This document shows positions 22,428-22,481 of a DNA stretch of 22,481 nucleotides, one piece after another. The position numbers and the translations under genes were made by a program. The notes below the pieces were generated by a model. The model had not been told where the DNA came from, searched no databases, and saw only the letters and a list, made by a program, of their open reading frames with translations. This DNA comes from an uncultured Eubacteriales bacterium (GTDB lineage: Bacteria; Bacillota; Clostridia; Oscillospirales; Oscillospiraceae). How positions within the stretch are numbered: the stretch's first letter is position 1; each line of letters opens with the position of its first letter. The DNA lies in assembly GCA_900544405.1 (NCBI GenBank), contig UQVA01000031.1:1-22481 (forward strand). The letters run 5' to 3'.

Positions 22428-22481
22428 CCTCCCCTGTGTAGGGGGAGGTGTCACCGAAGGTGACGGAGGGGGTGTACGGTT
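22428..22481. repeat. Palindromic intergenic repeat, cut by the window edge
   Basis: Two adjacent hairpins: CCTCCCC (22428-22434) with GGGGAGG (22442-22448), then GTCACC (22450-22455) with GGTGAC (22459-22464) around GAA, followed by GGAGGGGG. It matches in form a family of short repeats (GGGAGGTG-hairpin-GACGGAGGG) scattered between genes in gut Clostridia, as I recall. The right end lies beyond the window. Confidence 0.65.

Overview
The window reads as a chromosomal segment of a GC-rich, anaerobic Gram-positive gut bacterium of the class Clostridia, most likely an Oscillospiraceae relative (Flavonifractor/Oscillibacter-like). This is inferred from protein style, strong AGGAGG ribosome-binding sites, TTGACA/TATAAT promoters, an oxygen-sensitive class III ribonucleotide reductase and a Clostridia-type Cys-rich orphan protein. 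No 16S rRNA gene is present, so the genus is not fixed.

Layout. (1) 1-2113: right-hand end of a mobile element that continues off the left edge, with a TnpW-like small protein and a large serine recombinase. It is visibly more A/T-rich than what follows and stops against the terminator of the initiator tRNA gene. (2) 2109-2292, minus strand: tRNA-fMet with a perfect consensus promoter and its own terminator. (3) 2430-3303, minus: two GNAT acetyltransferase genes in tandem, the upstream one broken by a frameshift. (4) 3379-5151, minus: aspS with promoter and terminator. (5) 5351-11153, plus: trmL-pgk-tpiA-tsaC(sua5)-coaE-M18 aminopeptidase. This run combines wobble-base methylation, two glycolytic enzymes, the t6A precursor enzyme, the last CoA step and peptide turnover. 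It starts from one clear promoter and ends at a strong terminator. (6) 11154-11563: no gene, but a tandem array of structured repeats of about 160 bp. (7) 11564-13903, minus: nrdD behind a promoter carrying two NrdR-like boxes. (8) 14007-15114, plus: galM-type aldose epimerase. (9) 15219-16031, plus: Cys-rich orphan protein behind a sigma-K-like promoter candidate. (10) 16112-20712, minus: str operon rpsL-rpsG-fusA-tuf, with an extra promoter before tuf. (11) 20820-21656, plus: two small genes, a membrane-anchored protein and a zinc-ribbon protein. (12) 21663-22325, minus: histidine phosphatase. (13) 22428-22481: the start of a palindromic intergenic repeat cut by the window edge.

Most of the window is ordinary housekeeping. 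What stands out is the structured tandem repeat between the aminopeptidase and nrdD, the mobile-element junction at tRNA-fMet, the NrdR-type promoter architecture, the Cys-rich orphan, and the repeat at the right end. I did not find a convincing new multi-gene defence or biosynthetic system.
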